From the NCBI GenBank assembly GCA_011523385.1, contig WTGX01000001.1, positions 62,001-126,000 of the forward strand: a stretch of 64,000 nucleotides of DNA. Direction: 5' to 3'. A program made the position numbers and the translations under genes. This document shows positions 1 to 8,085 of the stretch, in pieces. Every line of letters starts with the position of its first letter. The first letter of the stretch is position 1. The notes under the pieces are model-generated. The model worked only from the letters and a program-made list of their open reading frames with translations. It was not told the origin of the DNA and searched no databases. Source of the DNA: Nitrospira sp. Its GTDB lineage: Bacteria > Nitrospirota > Nitrospiria > Nitrospirales > UBA8639.

Positions 1-2
1 CG

Positions 3-1016
3 CATGCGCTGAAAGAGGCGTACCGGGGGGTGGACGTTACCTGTCGCGTGGAGCACTTCGACGGCTGGATCGACCGGGCGACGCCGAAGGCTGCCGGTGT
101 GAATGAGTACGACCACACCCGAACGGTGAAAGATTATTACGACCTGTGCAACGAGTTCATGGTGTACAGTTGGGGCGAATCCCTGCACTTCGCTCCCCTC
201 ACTCCTCAGGAGAGCCTGGAGGACTCCAAACTCCGTCACCAGCGGCTGATGATCGACAAGCTGGAGTTGAAACCCGGCATGACGGTGGTCGATGTCGGTT
301 GTGGGATCGGCGGTCCGATGCGCCGGGTCGTCCGGGAGGCTGATGTTCGGGTTGTCGGGATCAACATCAATCAAATCCAGTTGGGCAGGGCGAAAAGGTT
401 GAACGCCGAGGCGGGGCTCGACCACATGGTCGATTACGAGTCGTGCAGCTTCATGAACATGAGCGCCATCAAGGATGACACGTTCGACCGGGGGTATGCC
501 ATCGAGTCAACGTGCCATGCGCCAGACAAGCAACGCGCGTTCGCGGAGATATTCCGTGTGCTGAAACCCGGAGCCCTGTTCTGGGGTCAGGATATGTGTC
601 TGACGGACAAGTACGATCCGAGCGACAGCCGGCACCGGACCATCAAGCGGGAACTCATGCGTGGCATTGCGCTGAAGGACATTGCGACGTTCGGGGAAGT
701 GAATCACGCGCTCGAAGCGGCGGGATTCCAGGTCATCGAGGGAATGGACCGGGACGTGAAGGAGGGGCCGTCCACACCTTGGTATCAACCCATGGAGATG
801 CGGCACGGGACGCTGGGTAACCTCTTGTGCAGGATTCCATGGGGACGAAAAGCGTTTATCGCGGGATCAAAGCTGGCCGAGGTGCTGCGGCTGTTTCCGA
901 GGGGCTCCGCGGAAGTCGTCCGCCTCATGGATCGGACCGCGGAGGCCTACGTCATGGGCGGCAAGGCGGGGATCTTCACGCCATTGTACTGTTTCCTGGC
1001 TCGCAAACCCCTTTAG
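3..1016 (+). CDS. Sterol C-24 methyltransferase (Erg6/SMT family), 5' end outside the window
   Basis: This protein would transfer a methyl group from SAM to C-24 of a sterol side chain. The match runs along its whole length to the fungal and plant SMT pattern: a sterol-binding segment WGESLHFAPL, the SAM motif VVDVGCGIGGPMR, the family signature YAIESTCHAPD, VLKPG, and a conserved tail GGKAGIFTPL..FLARKP. The frame is open to the window edge. A GTG at 30 is the first possible start inside, but the residues before it (ALKEAY) resemble the region preceding the Erg6 core, so I treat the gene as 5'-truncated by the window. It faces the P450 gene convergently. A general small-lipid methyltransferase (tocopherol type) is the alternative, but the C-terminal half fits SMT much better. 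Confidence 0.85.
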   Translation, partial: HALKEAYRGVDVTCRVEHFDGWIDRATPKAAGVNEYDHTRTVKDYYDLCNEFMVYSWGESLHFAPLTPQESLEDSKLRHQRLMIDKLELKPGMTVVDVGCGIGGPMRRVVREADVRVVGININQIQLGRAKRLNAEAGLDHMVDYESCSFMNMSAIKDDTFDRGYAIESTCHAPDKQRAFAEIFRVLKPGALFWGQDMCLTDKYDPSDSRHRTIKRELMRGIALKDIATFGEVNHALEAAGFQVIEGMDRDVKEGPSTPWYQPMEMRHGTLGNLLCRIPWGRKAFIAGSKLAEVLRLFPRGSAEVVRLMDRTAEAYVMGGKAGIFTPLYCFLARKPL

Positions 1017-1165
1017 GTTCTTTTCCCTGGGCTTTCGACGGTCCCGGGTGTTCGGGATATGGAAAAACCAAGCCTATAACGAGTGCCCGCGGTTGAATCA
1101 AACCGAAGTTTGCATGCTGATATTGTTCACCCGCTCCTTGCCCCGGTACCGGAGGCCAAGGCGCG

Positions 1166-3193
1166 TCAGACGTGCAGTTCGCGCCGCTGCTCGGCGATGT
1201 GGAACTTCAGCTTTTTGCTGGGTTTCATCGACGGAAGGGGATCGAACCGAAACTTGTAGTTTTCGGGGGACACCTCGATCGTGAAGTAATGCGCGACCAT
1301 CAGCACGTTGATGGCCAATTGCAGTTCCATCCACCGAGAGCCGAGACACGTGTGGGGGCCCAGTCCGAACGGGGCGTACCCGGGGCTGTGGTGCTCGTCG
1401 CGCGGCGGCAGATACCGGTCGATGTCAAACGTGAACGGGTCAGGAAAGACGTCTTTCATGTAATGCGGGGCAGTTTGGGCAATGTAGATGTTTGTTCCGA
1501 CCGGCAGTTCGTAGCCCTCGACCATGCACGCATTCATCATGGTTCGAATAGACATCGGGACGATCGGGTACATTCGCAAGCACTCCATGAGGAAGCGGTG
1601 CGTGACGTCAAGGGCGGATGGGGTGAAGTTCTCGTTATTCGGGTCGCCGCTGTCGAATAGGGCATCAGCTTCACTCTGGATTTTCGCATAAAGTTCCGGC
1701 TGGGACGCCATCGCGTACAACGCGAAGCTGAACGCGTCGCCCAAGTACACGCTGGCGATCAGTGCTGCTGTAAGCTGGAAGCGTAGCGTCGTCTCCGGCA
1801 CGAACTGCGGATCGCTCGCGTGCAGGTTCAGCCAGTCATCAGCAAGGGTCCGCGGGCAACCGGCCCGCTGTGCGGGTGTATAGACACTCTGGATCCGTCC
1901 CAGCAACGTGTCTACGGCTTTTGCCCGGCGTTTCATTGCCGGGGTTTTGAGCATGAATTTGGGGAGGACCTTCAAGATGTGAACTTTGAGCGCTCGTTCC
2001 TTGTACTTCGACAGATCGTCAAAGATATCCTGAGAATCAGTGCTGATAAAGAGCGGTGAGAGTTGCGCGTTGATCATAAGCCGGCACATGGTCGTCGCAG
2101 GATAGGTGTCTCCAACCGTCCAATGCGCCATGTGATTTCTGGCATAATGATAGAGTTGATCCAACTGCCCTTCCAGTCTTCGGCGGGAATACGCTGGCGA
2201 CATGGCCTTGCGAAGCCGGAAATGATCGCCCCCGTCCAAGGAAGGCATTACTCCGGACGCGCCGTAGACTTTCTCGAAGTCGGCAAAATAGTCCTTGGCT
2301 CTCAGGTACATGCGCCCTCGCTTATGCGCCCAGCGATTGGTCCGGGGGCTGGCCAGAAAAATCATGGGCTTGGCAAACGGCAGGCGGATCTCAAATACCG
2401 GTCCGTATTTTTGCGCAAGGTCCGCAAAGAGCGCGGGAATGTTGCCCGTGCGAACATGGGGATTGAGCAGCGCTTTTAACACCGAGACAGCCGGAATCTT
2501 CCTGGTCAGGGCGGAACGTCGAAGCAAGGGGCCGGCGAGGTTGTGGGCGACCGCATCGGCGATGGACCGGCCGATCACATCCATCTTGCAGATGAGTTGG
2601 ATGCGTGCTTCTGACTCGTCATCGAGTTGGAAGATAAAGCGAAAGACGTCGCACGTGTTGACGAGGCAAATCACGATAATGTCTCTCGGATCGGGAATCT
2701 CATTCATGAAGAGAGCCCGGCTGATCCGTGTTTTGATGAACTGACCTGCAGTGCCTTCTTGGGAGTTGCCGTATAGTTCCATCTGCCAGCCGGTATGAGC
2801 CAGCGTCCAGAACTCGCCGTCGTGATATTCCAGGATCTTCAGGTTAACCAGGCGATCCAGAGTCAAATCAATGACTGACTCCGCGCTGGGGGCAAGCCGT
2901 TCAATCCAGTACTGGGTACTCCGTTGACTTGATTCGCTTGCAATCTCTTTCAGAATGGGGTCCATGGCGGGGTCGCCCGTTTCTGTCGGGTCCACAAGGA
3001 ACAGGGAATCCATGTCCGTGTCGATCCGCGACAGGAGGGAGAGTTCCGCGAGCACTGCGCCGGCGACAGCGCAGTTCAAATCCCAGCCGGGTACCTGGTG
3101 AAAGTACCCGTTCTCCTCGTTGAGGAGCATCAGGATGAGCTCTTCGGGCAAATTGAGCGTCTGATTCGTCACGCCTTCATTCGTAACAGCCAT
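1166..3193 (-). CDS. GPP34 (GOLPH3-like) domain fused to cytochrome P450
   Basis: Two domains are visible in 675 residues. Residues about 12-225 follow the GPP34/GOLPH3 pattern: LPEELILMLLNEENG, GAVLAELSLLSRID, VDPTETGDP, a helical LTLDRLVNLKIL segment and DPRDIIVICLV. In eukaryotes this fold binds PI4P membranes; bacterial copies are unexplained. Residues about 235-675 are a P450: ExxR at 537-540 (ECLR), a PERF-like FTFDIDRYLP, and the haem loop FGLGPHTCLG with thiolate Cys616. The I-helix (residues 479-493) lacks the usual acid-Thr pair; Val482 and Tyr483 sit there instead. There is no N-terminal transmembrane anchor, so the GPP34 part may serve as the membrane tether. Co-location with an SMT, a flavin reductase and a desaturase suggests a sterol or isoprenoid substrate. 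The frame is continuous, with no sign of a sequencing join. Confidence 0.85.
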   Translation of the reverse strand: MAVTNEGVTNQTLNLPEELILMLLNEENGYFHQVPGWDLNCAVAGAVLAELSLLSRIDTDMDSLFLVDPTETGDPAMDPILKEIASESSQRSTQYWIERLAPSAESVIDLTLDRLVNLKILEYHDGEFWTLAHTGWQMELYGNSQEGTAGQFIKTRISRALFMNEIPDPRDIIVICLVNTCDVFRFIFQLDDESEARIQLICKMDVIGRSIADAVAHNLAGPLLRRSALTRKIPAVSVLKALLNPHVRTGNIPALFADLAQKYGPVFEIRLPFAKPMIFLASPRTNRWAHKRGRMYLRAKDYFADFEKVYGASGVMPSLDGGDHFRLRKAMSPAYSRRRLEGQLDQLYHYARNHMAHWTVGDTYPATTMCRLMINAQLSPLFISTDSQDIFDDLSKYKERALKVHILKVLPKFMLKTPAMKRRAKAVDTLLGRIQSVYTPAQRAGCPRTLADDWLNLHASDPQFVPETTLRFQLTAALIASVYLGDAFSFALYAMASQPELYAKIQSEADALFDSGDPNNENFTPSALDVTHRFLMECLRMYPIVPMSIRTMMNACMVEGYELPVGTNIYIAQTAPHYMKDVFPDPFTFDIDRYLPPRDEHHSPGYAPFGLGPHTCLGSRWMELQLAINVLMVAHYFTIEVSPENYKFRFDPLPSMKPSKKLKFHIAEQRRELHV

Positions 3194-3605
3194 CAGCCGT
3201 GGTCTCCCTGCATTACCTCGATACCATAAGGAAAGACAGGTATGTCTAGAGACTATAATGCTTCGACTTCAACAAGACAAATCTTATGCTGAGTTAAAAC
3301 AAGGCACAGATTCGGGTAAACGGTACTTAACGGGGCTGTGCGACAAAGAGTCATTTCGAGGGCGTCTATGACTAACTCGCTTCGCGGATGGTTGGTTATG
3401 GAACTCGTCCTGGAGGACCGCATCGACTCCGATCCGGAATCTCTCATCCTAGCCGACTTGAATGGGCAGGGTGCAGCAACTCTCCTTATAAAAGGTCAAA
3501 TAACAGGCGAATAGAATGAGATGACGAAAAACCGTTCACAGGAGACATAGATTGTCACTCCTGAAACGGCGCACTGACCTTGCGTAACGCCTGCTTCCCG
3601 GCATA
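3194..3605. other. 412-bp intergenic stretch with a possible 48-codon ORF
   Basis: No recognised gene lies here. On the plus strand an ATG at 3368 opens a frame to TAG at 3512-3514 (48 residues, beginning MTNSLRGWLV), with GAGGG seven bases upstream and mostly G/C third positions in its middle part. It matches no family I know and may be a remnant. The stretch also holds the upstream region of the P450 gene (start 3193). It is more AT-rich than the flanking genes. Confidence 0.3.
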
Positions 3606-4691
3606 TCAGGATAGCGGCTTGATTCTTTTCAGCATGGGCACCGCGTTGCCGATCATATCGTGCAGGACGTCCGTGAACAGGTAGCGATGAAGCTTGTTTC
3701 GGATGTTCCCCGTGCGGTCTCCACGCGATATGGCGTCGGCGCAAAGCCGGCCGGACAATATCGCGTTTGTTATTCCGTTGTATGCATCCAACTGCAAGAG
3801 GCCCGCCGAATCGCCGATCACGAAACAACTGCCATCATCGCTCGACATGGGGTGTTTTGCGAACATCCGAATTGAACCGCCTAACGTGGGGTGATTCTCG
3901 ACCTTGAAATTCTCAGGCAACTGTCCCTTCGACTTTAGGGAAAGCACAAATTCATCAAGCAGCATGTCAGCTTTCTTGATCTTTTGCTGCTTGGAGAGGA
4001 TGGCCGTACCCAGGTGAAGCCAGCCGTCACCCTCAATGTAAGTCCATCCGAACACCCCGGAATTCATGAAATTGAAATAACTGACGTAGGGTGGCCCACT
4101 GTATTCGCTTTCCAGTACCTCCACCTCGGTGAGAAACATTGTCGTATCCGGCCAGCTACCGGAGTTGCCGAAATACCGCCGGTAAACGGGACAGCAGGTA
4201 CCGGCAGCGCCAACAAGATACTCCGACGTATGAACTTGATTTCCGACTTGTACATGGTATCGACCGTCTTTGAAATCGATGTCGTGCGGTCGTATGGCGG
4301 TATTGTGCACCACACTCGCGCCTTCGAGCATTGCCAACGACAAAAGCCAGCCATCGAACTCATCACGATTGGGAAAATAGACATATCGATTTAATTTGCT
4401 GACGACGGCGCTCAACATACCCGTCAGTTCCTTGCCATTATTCAGAGTTTTGAACGTGGCTACGTTGGGCGATTTCATTGGATGCGGATAGCTACTGGGG
4501 GACAGTTCAAGTATTTTCCATGTATGGTCAAAGATGCCGGCGCTGGTCCGCTTTGCGGAGTATGGGGCAAACCGTTCTATCACCGCCACGTTCAGGCCGT
4601 GACGGGCGGAGAAACGGGCACAAGTGGCGCCGGCGGGGCCGCCACCAACGATCAAGACATCATAATGAAAACGCGAATTCGCATTTGCCAT
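3606..4691 (-). CDS. FAD-dependent oxidoreductase, geranylgeranyl reductase-like
   Basis: A flavoprotein of 361 residues. The N-terminal Rossmann motif VLIVGGGPAGATCARFSARH binds FAD. A second FAD loop near the C-terminus reads GDSAGLLQLDAYNGI, a variant of the GD(A/S)AG..P..G.GI motif of geranylgeranyl reductases and p-hydroxybenzoate hydroxylase-type enzymes. It has no NAD(P)-binding second Rossmann fold and no transmembrane segment. Such enzymes reduce isoprenoid C=C bonds or hydroxylate lipids. It lies 63 bp downstream of the desaturase gene on the same strand and upstream of the P450, so the three minus-strand genes may be co-transcribed. With a sterol methyltransferase nearby, reduction or epoxidation of a sterol or isoprenoid is plausible, but the substrate cannot be read from the sequence. 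Confidence 0.7.
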   Translation of the reverse strand: MANANSRFHYDVLIVGGGPAGATCARFSARHGLNVAVIERFAPYSAKRTSAGIFDHTWKILELSPSSYPHPMKSPNVATFKTLNNGKELTGMLSAVVSKLNRYVYFPNRDEFDGWLLSLAMLEGASVVHNTAIRPHDIDFKDGRYHVQVGNQVHTSEYLVGAAGTCCPVYRRYFGNSGSWPDTTMFLTEVEVLESEYSGPPYVSYFNFMNSGVFGWTYIEGDGWLHLGTAILSKQQKIKKADMLLDEFVLSLKSKGQLPENFKVENHPTLGGSIRMFAKHPMSSDDGSCFVIGDSAGLLQLDAYNGITNAILSGRLCADAISRGDRTGNIRNKLHRYLFTDVLHDMIGNAVPMLKRIKPLS

Positions 4692-4754
4692 GGGCTTCTT
4701 TTGTCAGCATTTTCCGAGAATCGCCGGACAGCAGGGACAGGTACTTCGACCAAA

Positions 4755-6164
4755 CTAATTGTGCGCAATTCCCAAATCTGGGTCGAAATTGTGGTGCGCC
4801 TGGTAGATATAGGCGCGGTTTTCGTTTTCACAAACGCCCCGTTTCACGAGCTCACGAACTCTTTCTCTCAGCCCGGGAAGATAGCGAAATTCATAGTCCT
4901 CGTAGCTCATTTCTCTGCGTTGTGCGCGGCGAGTAAAAAGCGCCACAAGTTCATCCCTGTCTAGCTCTCCGGAGAAGTCCACGTAGTACCGGTCAATCAA
5001 CCTGTCAATTCGGCCGAGTTGCAGCAGAATAGCGATCTCGATGATGGAGGTTCCCTTAAACACCGCACCGTGCCAGCGAGCCCATTCGCGCTCTTGGGAT
5101 GGTTGCAGTTCCGGCAATCGGTCGTGAGTGACGTTGGGGAAATAATGATGCGCCAGATGATCGTCCTCCCCGAAAGAGTCGTCGTCACCTTCCAGGATCG
5201 TGATGGCGGCCACGTGCTTGATATTCCGTCCAGCGTCGTCGTACTCCAGGAACCCGTGTTGCGCCAAAGTCACAAGCGCGAGGAAGGATGACATCACGAA
5301 GAGCGGTTGGAAATAGATGAGAAACAGGAACGCCATCGCTGATGCCGCGCCGGACCCCGTGGCGAGTAACAACGTGATGATTGCCGCCGGCACATACACC
5401 CAATAGATGAGCATGCCCCGACGTAGCGTGGCATACGCCCGTTGAATCGCCTGATGCGCGCCGCGCTGCCTGCGAAACTCGGAAAGACTACTGAAGCCGG
5501 TCATGTAGACAAAGAACCGCCATTGGTAGAGCAGTAGATCGCTGAATTTCGTCCGGTCGAGGTCCCACACATAAACCGGGTCTCCCTTGCCGCCGTTCAG
5601 ACGGTGATGGAGCAGAATATGAGACGTGGAAAAGATGTGTGGTACGATGCCGTACCACACACCGACACGGTTTTCGAAAATGTTTCCGATGTGCTTACTT
5701 ATCCACAGTCGGTACATGCGGCCTGCGGCAACGTGGCCTTCACGATGGGCAAAGGTCCAGGCGGTGCCCATGCCGCGGCAACCGAACCCCACCCATGCGA
5801 GGTAGTAGGCCGCCACGAGCCACCACGGCAACGCCCCGAACCTGATTTGCCAGCCGAAGACCGTACCGAGGGAAATCGCGGCTCCGCCCGTGAGGAATAT
5901 TGCCGTTGCGAAGTAGTCGACATGAACGGCCCGTCGATAGACGTACGTGGCCGCGAAGCGTCGTAACGCCGCGGAGCGGTCGAGCAGGGAGAAGATGGGC
6001 CGCACAATGCGATGCAGTCCCATGTGGAAGAGTCGGCCCTGGATGAAGATAGGTGCTGCCCAACACACTGCAAAATTCAACGTCAACAATGTGCCCAGGG
6101 CTTTCCGGATTGTAACGAGATAGCGGACGCGGTGGTCAAGCATACGGAGAGTGGCCGAAGTCAT
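4755..6164 (-). CDS. Membrane fatty acid desaturase-like di-iron oxygenase
   Basis: The 469-residue protein has several hydrophobic segments and the three histidine boxes of membrane-bound di-iron desaturases/hydroxylases: HREGH (HxxxH), HILLHH (HxxxHH) and HLAHH (HxxHH, within DDHLAHHYFP). A further His lies in AQHGFLEYDD. These ligate two irons used with O2 to desaturate or hydroxylate an acyl chain or lipid. The C-terminal 100 residues are charged and not part of the usual domain. It is the first gene of the minus-strand set desaturase, flavoprotein, P450. The substrate is unknown; fatty acid desaturation is the family default, while context raises the possibility of sterol or isoprenoid lipid modification. 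Confidence 0.75.
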   Translation of the reverse strand: MTSATLRMLDHRVRYLVTIRKALGTLLTLNFAVCWAAPIFIQGRLFHMGLHRIVRPIFSLLDRSAALRRFAATYVYRRAVHVDYFATAIFLTGGAAISLGTVFGWQIRFGALPWWLVAAYYLAWVGFGCRGMGTAWTFAHREGHVAAGRMYRLWISKHIGNIFENRVGVWYGIVPHIFSTSHILLHHRLNGGKGDPVYVWDLDRTKFSDLLLYQWRFFVYMTGFSSLSEFRRQRGAHQAIQRAYATLRRGMLIYWVYVPAAIITLLLATGSGAASAMAFLFLIYFQPLFVMSSFLALVTLAQHGFLEYDDAGRNIKHVAAITILEGDDDSFGEDDHLAHHYFPNVTHDRLPELQPSQEREWARWHGAVFKGTSIIEIAILLQLGRIDRLIDRYYVDFSGELDRDELVALFTRRAQRREMSYEDYEFRYLPGLRERVRELVKRGVCENENRAYIYQAHHNFDPDLGIAHN

Positions 6165-6561
6165 CGTCTGTAGCCCTTAATCGTTGTCTGCCGTAAGACA
6201 TCACGCCCACTTTGGATACCCATGGAAACAAATTCCTCCATGGAGGTCTCTGGTTGCAATCGGCGGATGAAGGAGGTGACGATAGGGTTTCAACCTGCCA
6301 CCTGTTCGAGATAACTGCTCTCCTGGGTTATAGTAAGAGGGGTATGACTTCTTCGGTTAGTCTCATCCGAGATCCTGTTGCAGGCATGATGTGGGAGCGT
6401 TTTGCTCCACGCGGCTTCCAATGGCGGGGCATCATCGTTCAGGTTGCCACGGCAGGAAGCCTGAAAAAATCATTATAGCTATACGTAGTGAGCGAGTCCA
6501 GTGTGATGGATCGAGGGTAGCGTTTCAGTTTGAAGCTTTCTTTTTTGGCACACAATACTAA
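6165..6561. other. 397-bp intergenic region between desaturase and pilin genes
   Basis: I see no convincing gene. It should carry divergent promoters for the desaturase (minus) and the pilin-like gene (plus). Two small dyads are visible: the perfect 12-bp palindrome CCTCCATGGAGG at 6235-6246 and a hairpin GTGGGAGC/GCTCCAC at 6391-6410. An 88-codon frame starting at 6212 lacks family likeness and I do not call it. Confidence 0.4.
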
Positions 6562-7896
6562 ATGGTCATGACAGATATGCTTCGGTGCTCAAGTCACCCG
6601 ATAATCGTCGATTTGCAAGTTAACCATACCGGAGGTTTTGCGCTTGTGGCGGTTCTGCTGCTGGTGGCCGTCGTGAGTCTCGTGACGGCAACGGTCTTGC
6701 AAACCACCTCGACGGAAATCCAGATCAGTGGGAACCACAAGGAGGCCGTTAAGGAATTCTATGCCGCCGAGGCCGGATTGGCGGAAGCCCGGTCGCGTTT
6801 GCGGAAGACTCTGGGGGCTGCAGCGGTCTTCATCCGGGACCCGGCGGTTCCGCCGGATCCATCGTGGACTGCCTACGTCCTGGAATCTGCGGAGTGGACG
6901 CCATCCTTCGATCCTGAATATGCTTCGCATGAGACCAACTTGGTTCCTGTTCCAAGTAATTTAACCAATACGGTGGTGCAGCCCAACAGTGTGCAGACGG
7001 AACTCCCCTATTGGGTAAAGATTCGGCATAAAACCGAATACGATGCAGAGCGGGCCGGGCATAAGCCAGCCACGCCTCATTACGTTGACCTTGACGGCAG
7101 CGCCGCTCGCCATAGCAAAAGCAACCGGGGTAACGTCGTCTATTTCGGATACCCCTCAACCACAAGTCGCGATCCGGTCTCCTTCACGACGAATTCACCC
7201 ACCACTTGGTTGCCCATCGAGAAACTGGTTGCTCGTGGGACCACTACGAGCGGTTCCGTGGTTCTGGAGGAGGAAGTGGTACACCCCCCAGGCCCGAACC
7301 AGCTTGGGGCGCTTCATGCATCCGGAGACGTCAGTCTCGCGGGCGCACCAGGTGCGATCAATGGCCATGACGCTTGTGGAGCGGTCGGAAGCTTGCCACC
7401 GGTCGTGTCTGGAGGAACCGTCACGAGTGCCCCGGCCATGCAATTCGACGGAAATCCCGCGAATCCCCGGCACAGTTCCCATGTGCCGACTCCTTCCGCT
7501 GCCCTTGTTGCACTGAAAACGGACGCAATGGCATTAAAAGCCGATCAAATCAATCAGCAATTGGGAACGGCGCCGGTCCCCATGATGTTTTTTGCGGAAG
7601 GCGGGTCCTTTGTGTCACCGCGAGGAATCCGAATACGGCAAACCAGAGGATTCGGCATTCTCCTGGTGGAAGGGAACGCCACGTTGGAAGGTGAGGTCCA
7701 CTGGGACGGCATGATCCTGGTGACCGGCACGTTGTTTCTCAACGGCCAGGGAAGTGGAATTGTGATTCGCGGAGGGGTTTGGGCCGGCCGGATCGACCAG
7801 ACGGGACCCTTGAGCGTCCACTACGATAGTTGTCGCCTGCAAGCCGCGCTGCTTGCCGTGCCGACTCGGGTCAGGACGTGGCGGGAAGTTTTCTGA
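6562..7896 (+). CDS. PilX-type minor pilin / pilus assembly protein
   Basis: After a short leader comes GFALVAVLLLVAVVSLVTATV, a type IV prepilin-like hydrophobic helix, followed by the PilX signature TEIQISGNHKEAVKEFYAAEAGLAEAR (residues about 27-75). PilX-type minor pilins prime or modulate type IV pili. The helix lacks the glutamate at position +5 of major pilins, as is usual for PilX. The remaining 360 residues are a Gly/Ser/Thr-rich, probably beta-rich secreted domain I do not recognise. No other pilus genes adjoin it, so it stands alone. The start is uncertain: no good ribosome binding site precedes ATG 6562, and ATGs at 6568 and 6577 are alternatives. Confidence 0.7.
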   Translation: MVMTDMLRCSSHPIIVDLQVNHTGGFALVAVLLLVAVVSLVTATVLQTTSTEIQISGNHKEAVKEFYAAEAGLAEARSRLRKTLGAAAVFIRDPAVPPDPSWTAYVLESAEWTPSFDPEYASHETNLVPVPSNLTNTVVQPNSVQTELPYWVKIRHKTEYDAERAGHKPATPHYVDLDGSAARHSKSNRGNVVYFGYPSTTSRDPVSFTTNSPTTWLPIEKLVARGTTTSGSVVLEEEVVHPPGPNQLGALHASGDVSLAGAPGAINGHDACGAVGSLPPVVSGGTVTSAPAMQFDGNPANPRHSSHVPTPSAALVALKTDAMALKADQINQQLGTAPVPMMFFAEGGSFVSPRGIRIRQTRGFGILLVEGNATLEGEVHWDGMILVTGTLFLNGQGSGIVIRGGVWAGRIDQTGPLSVHYDSCRLQAALLAVPTRVRTWREVF

Positions 7897-8001
7897 CGGT
7901 TTGGTCCGAACCGTGCTGCCAGCCGTTTGGAGTTCGGGACGGCACAGGGGCCGTCACCTACTGGGTCTTTCGTGACTCGCTGATATGGGCCTTTCGATTG
8001 A

Positions 8002-8030
8002 TTGCGGCTGGAGATCATTCTCTTTACAAT
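8002..8030 (+). promoter_or_regulatory. Candidate sigma70-type promoter of the acl operon
   Basis: TTGCGG at 8002-8007 and TACAAT at 8025-8030 are separated by 17 bp, giving a start about 50 bases before the aclB ATG at 8086. AGAGG about eight bases before the ATG is the ribosome binding site. Confidence 0.5.
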
Positions 8031-8085
8031 CATCGGTTTGATGTCCTGATCTCCGTTTATCATTCAGACTGACAGAGGTTGAATT

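Noticed and set aside
6212-6478. 88-codon plus-strand frame before the pilin gene
   Set aside because: Residue composition is not protein-like, no family likeness, and codon use is unlike the neighbours.
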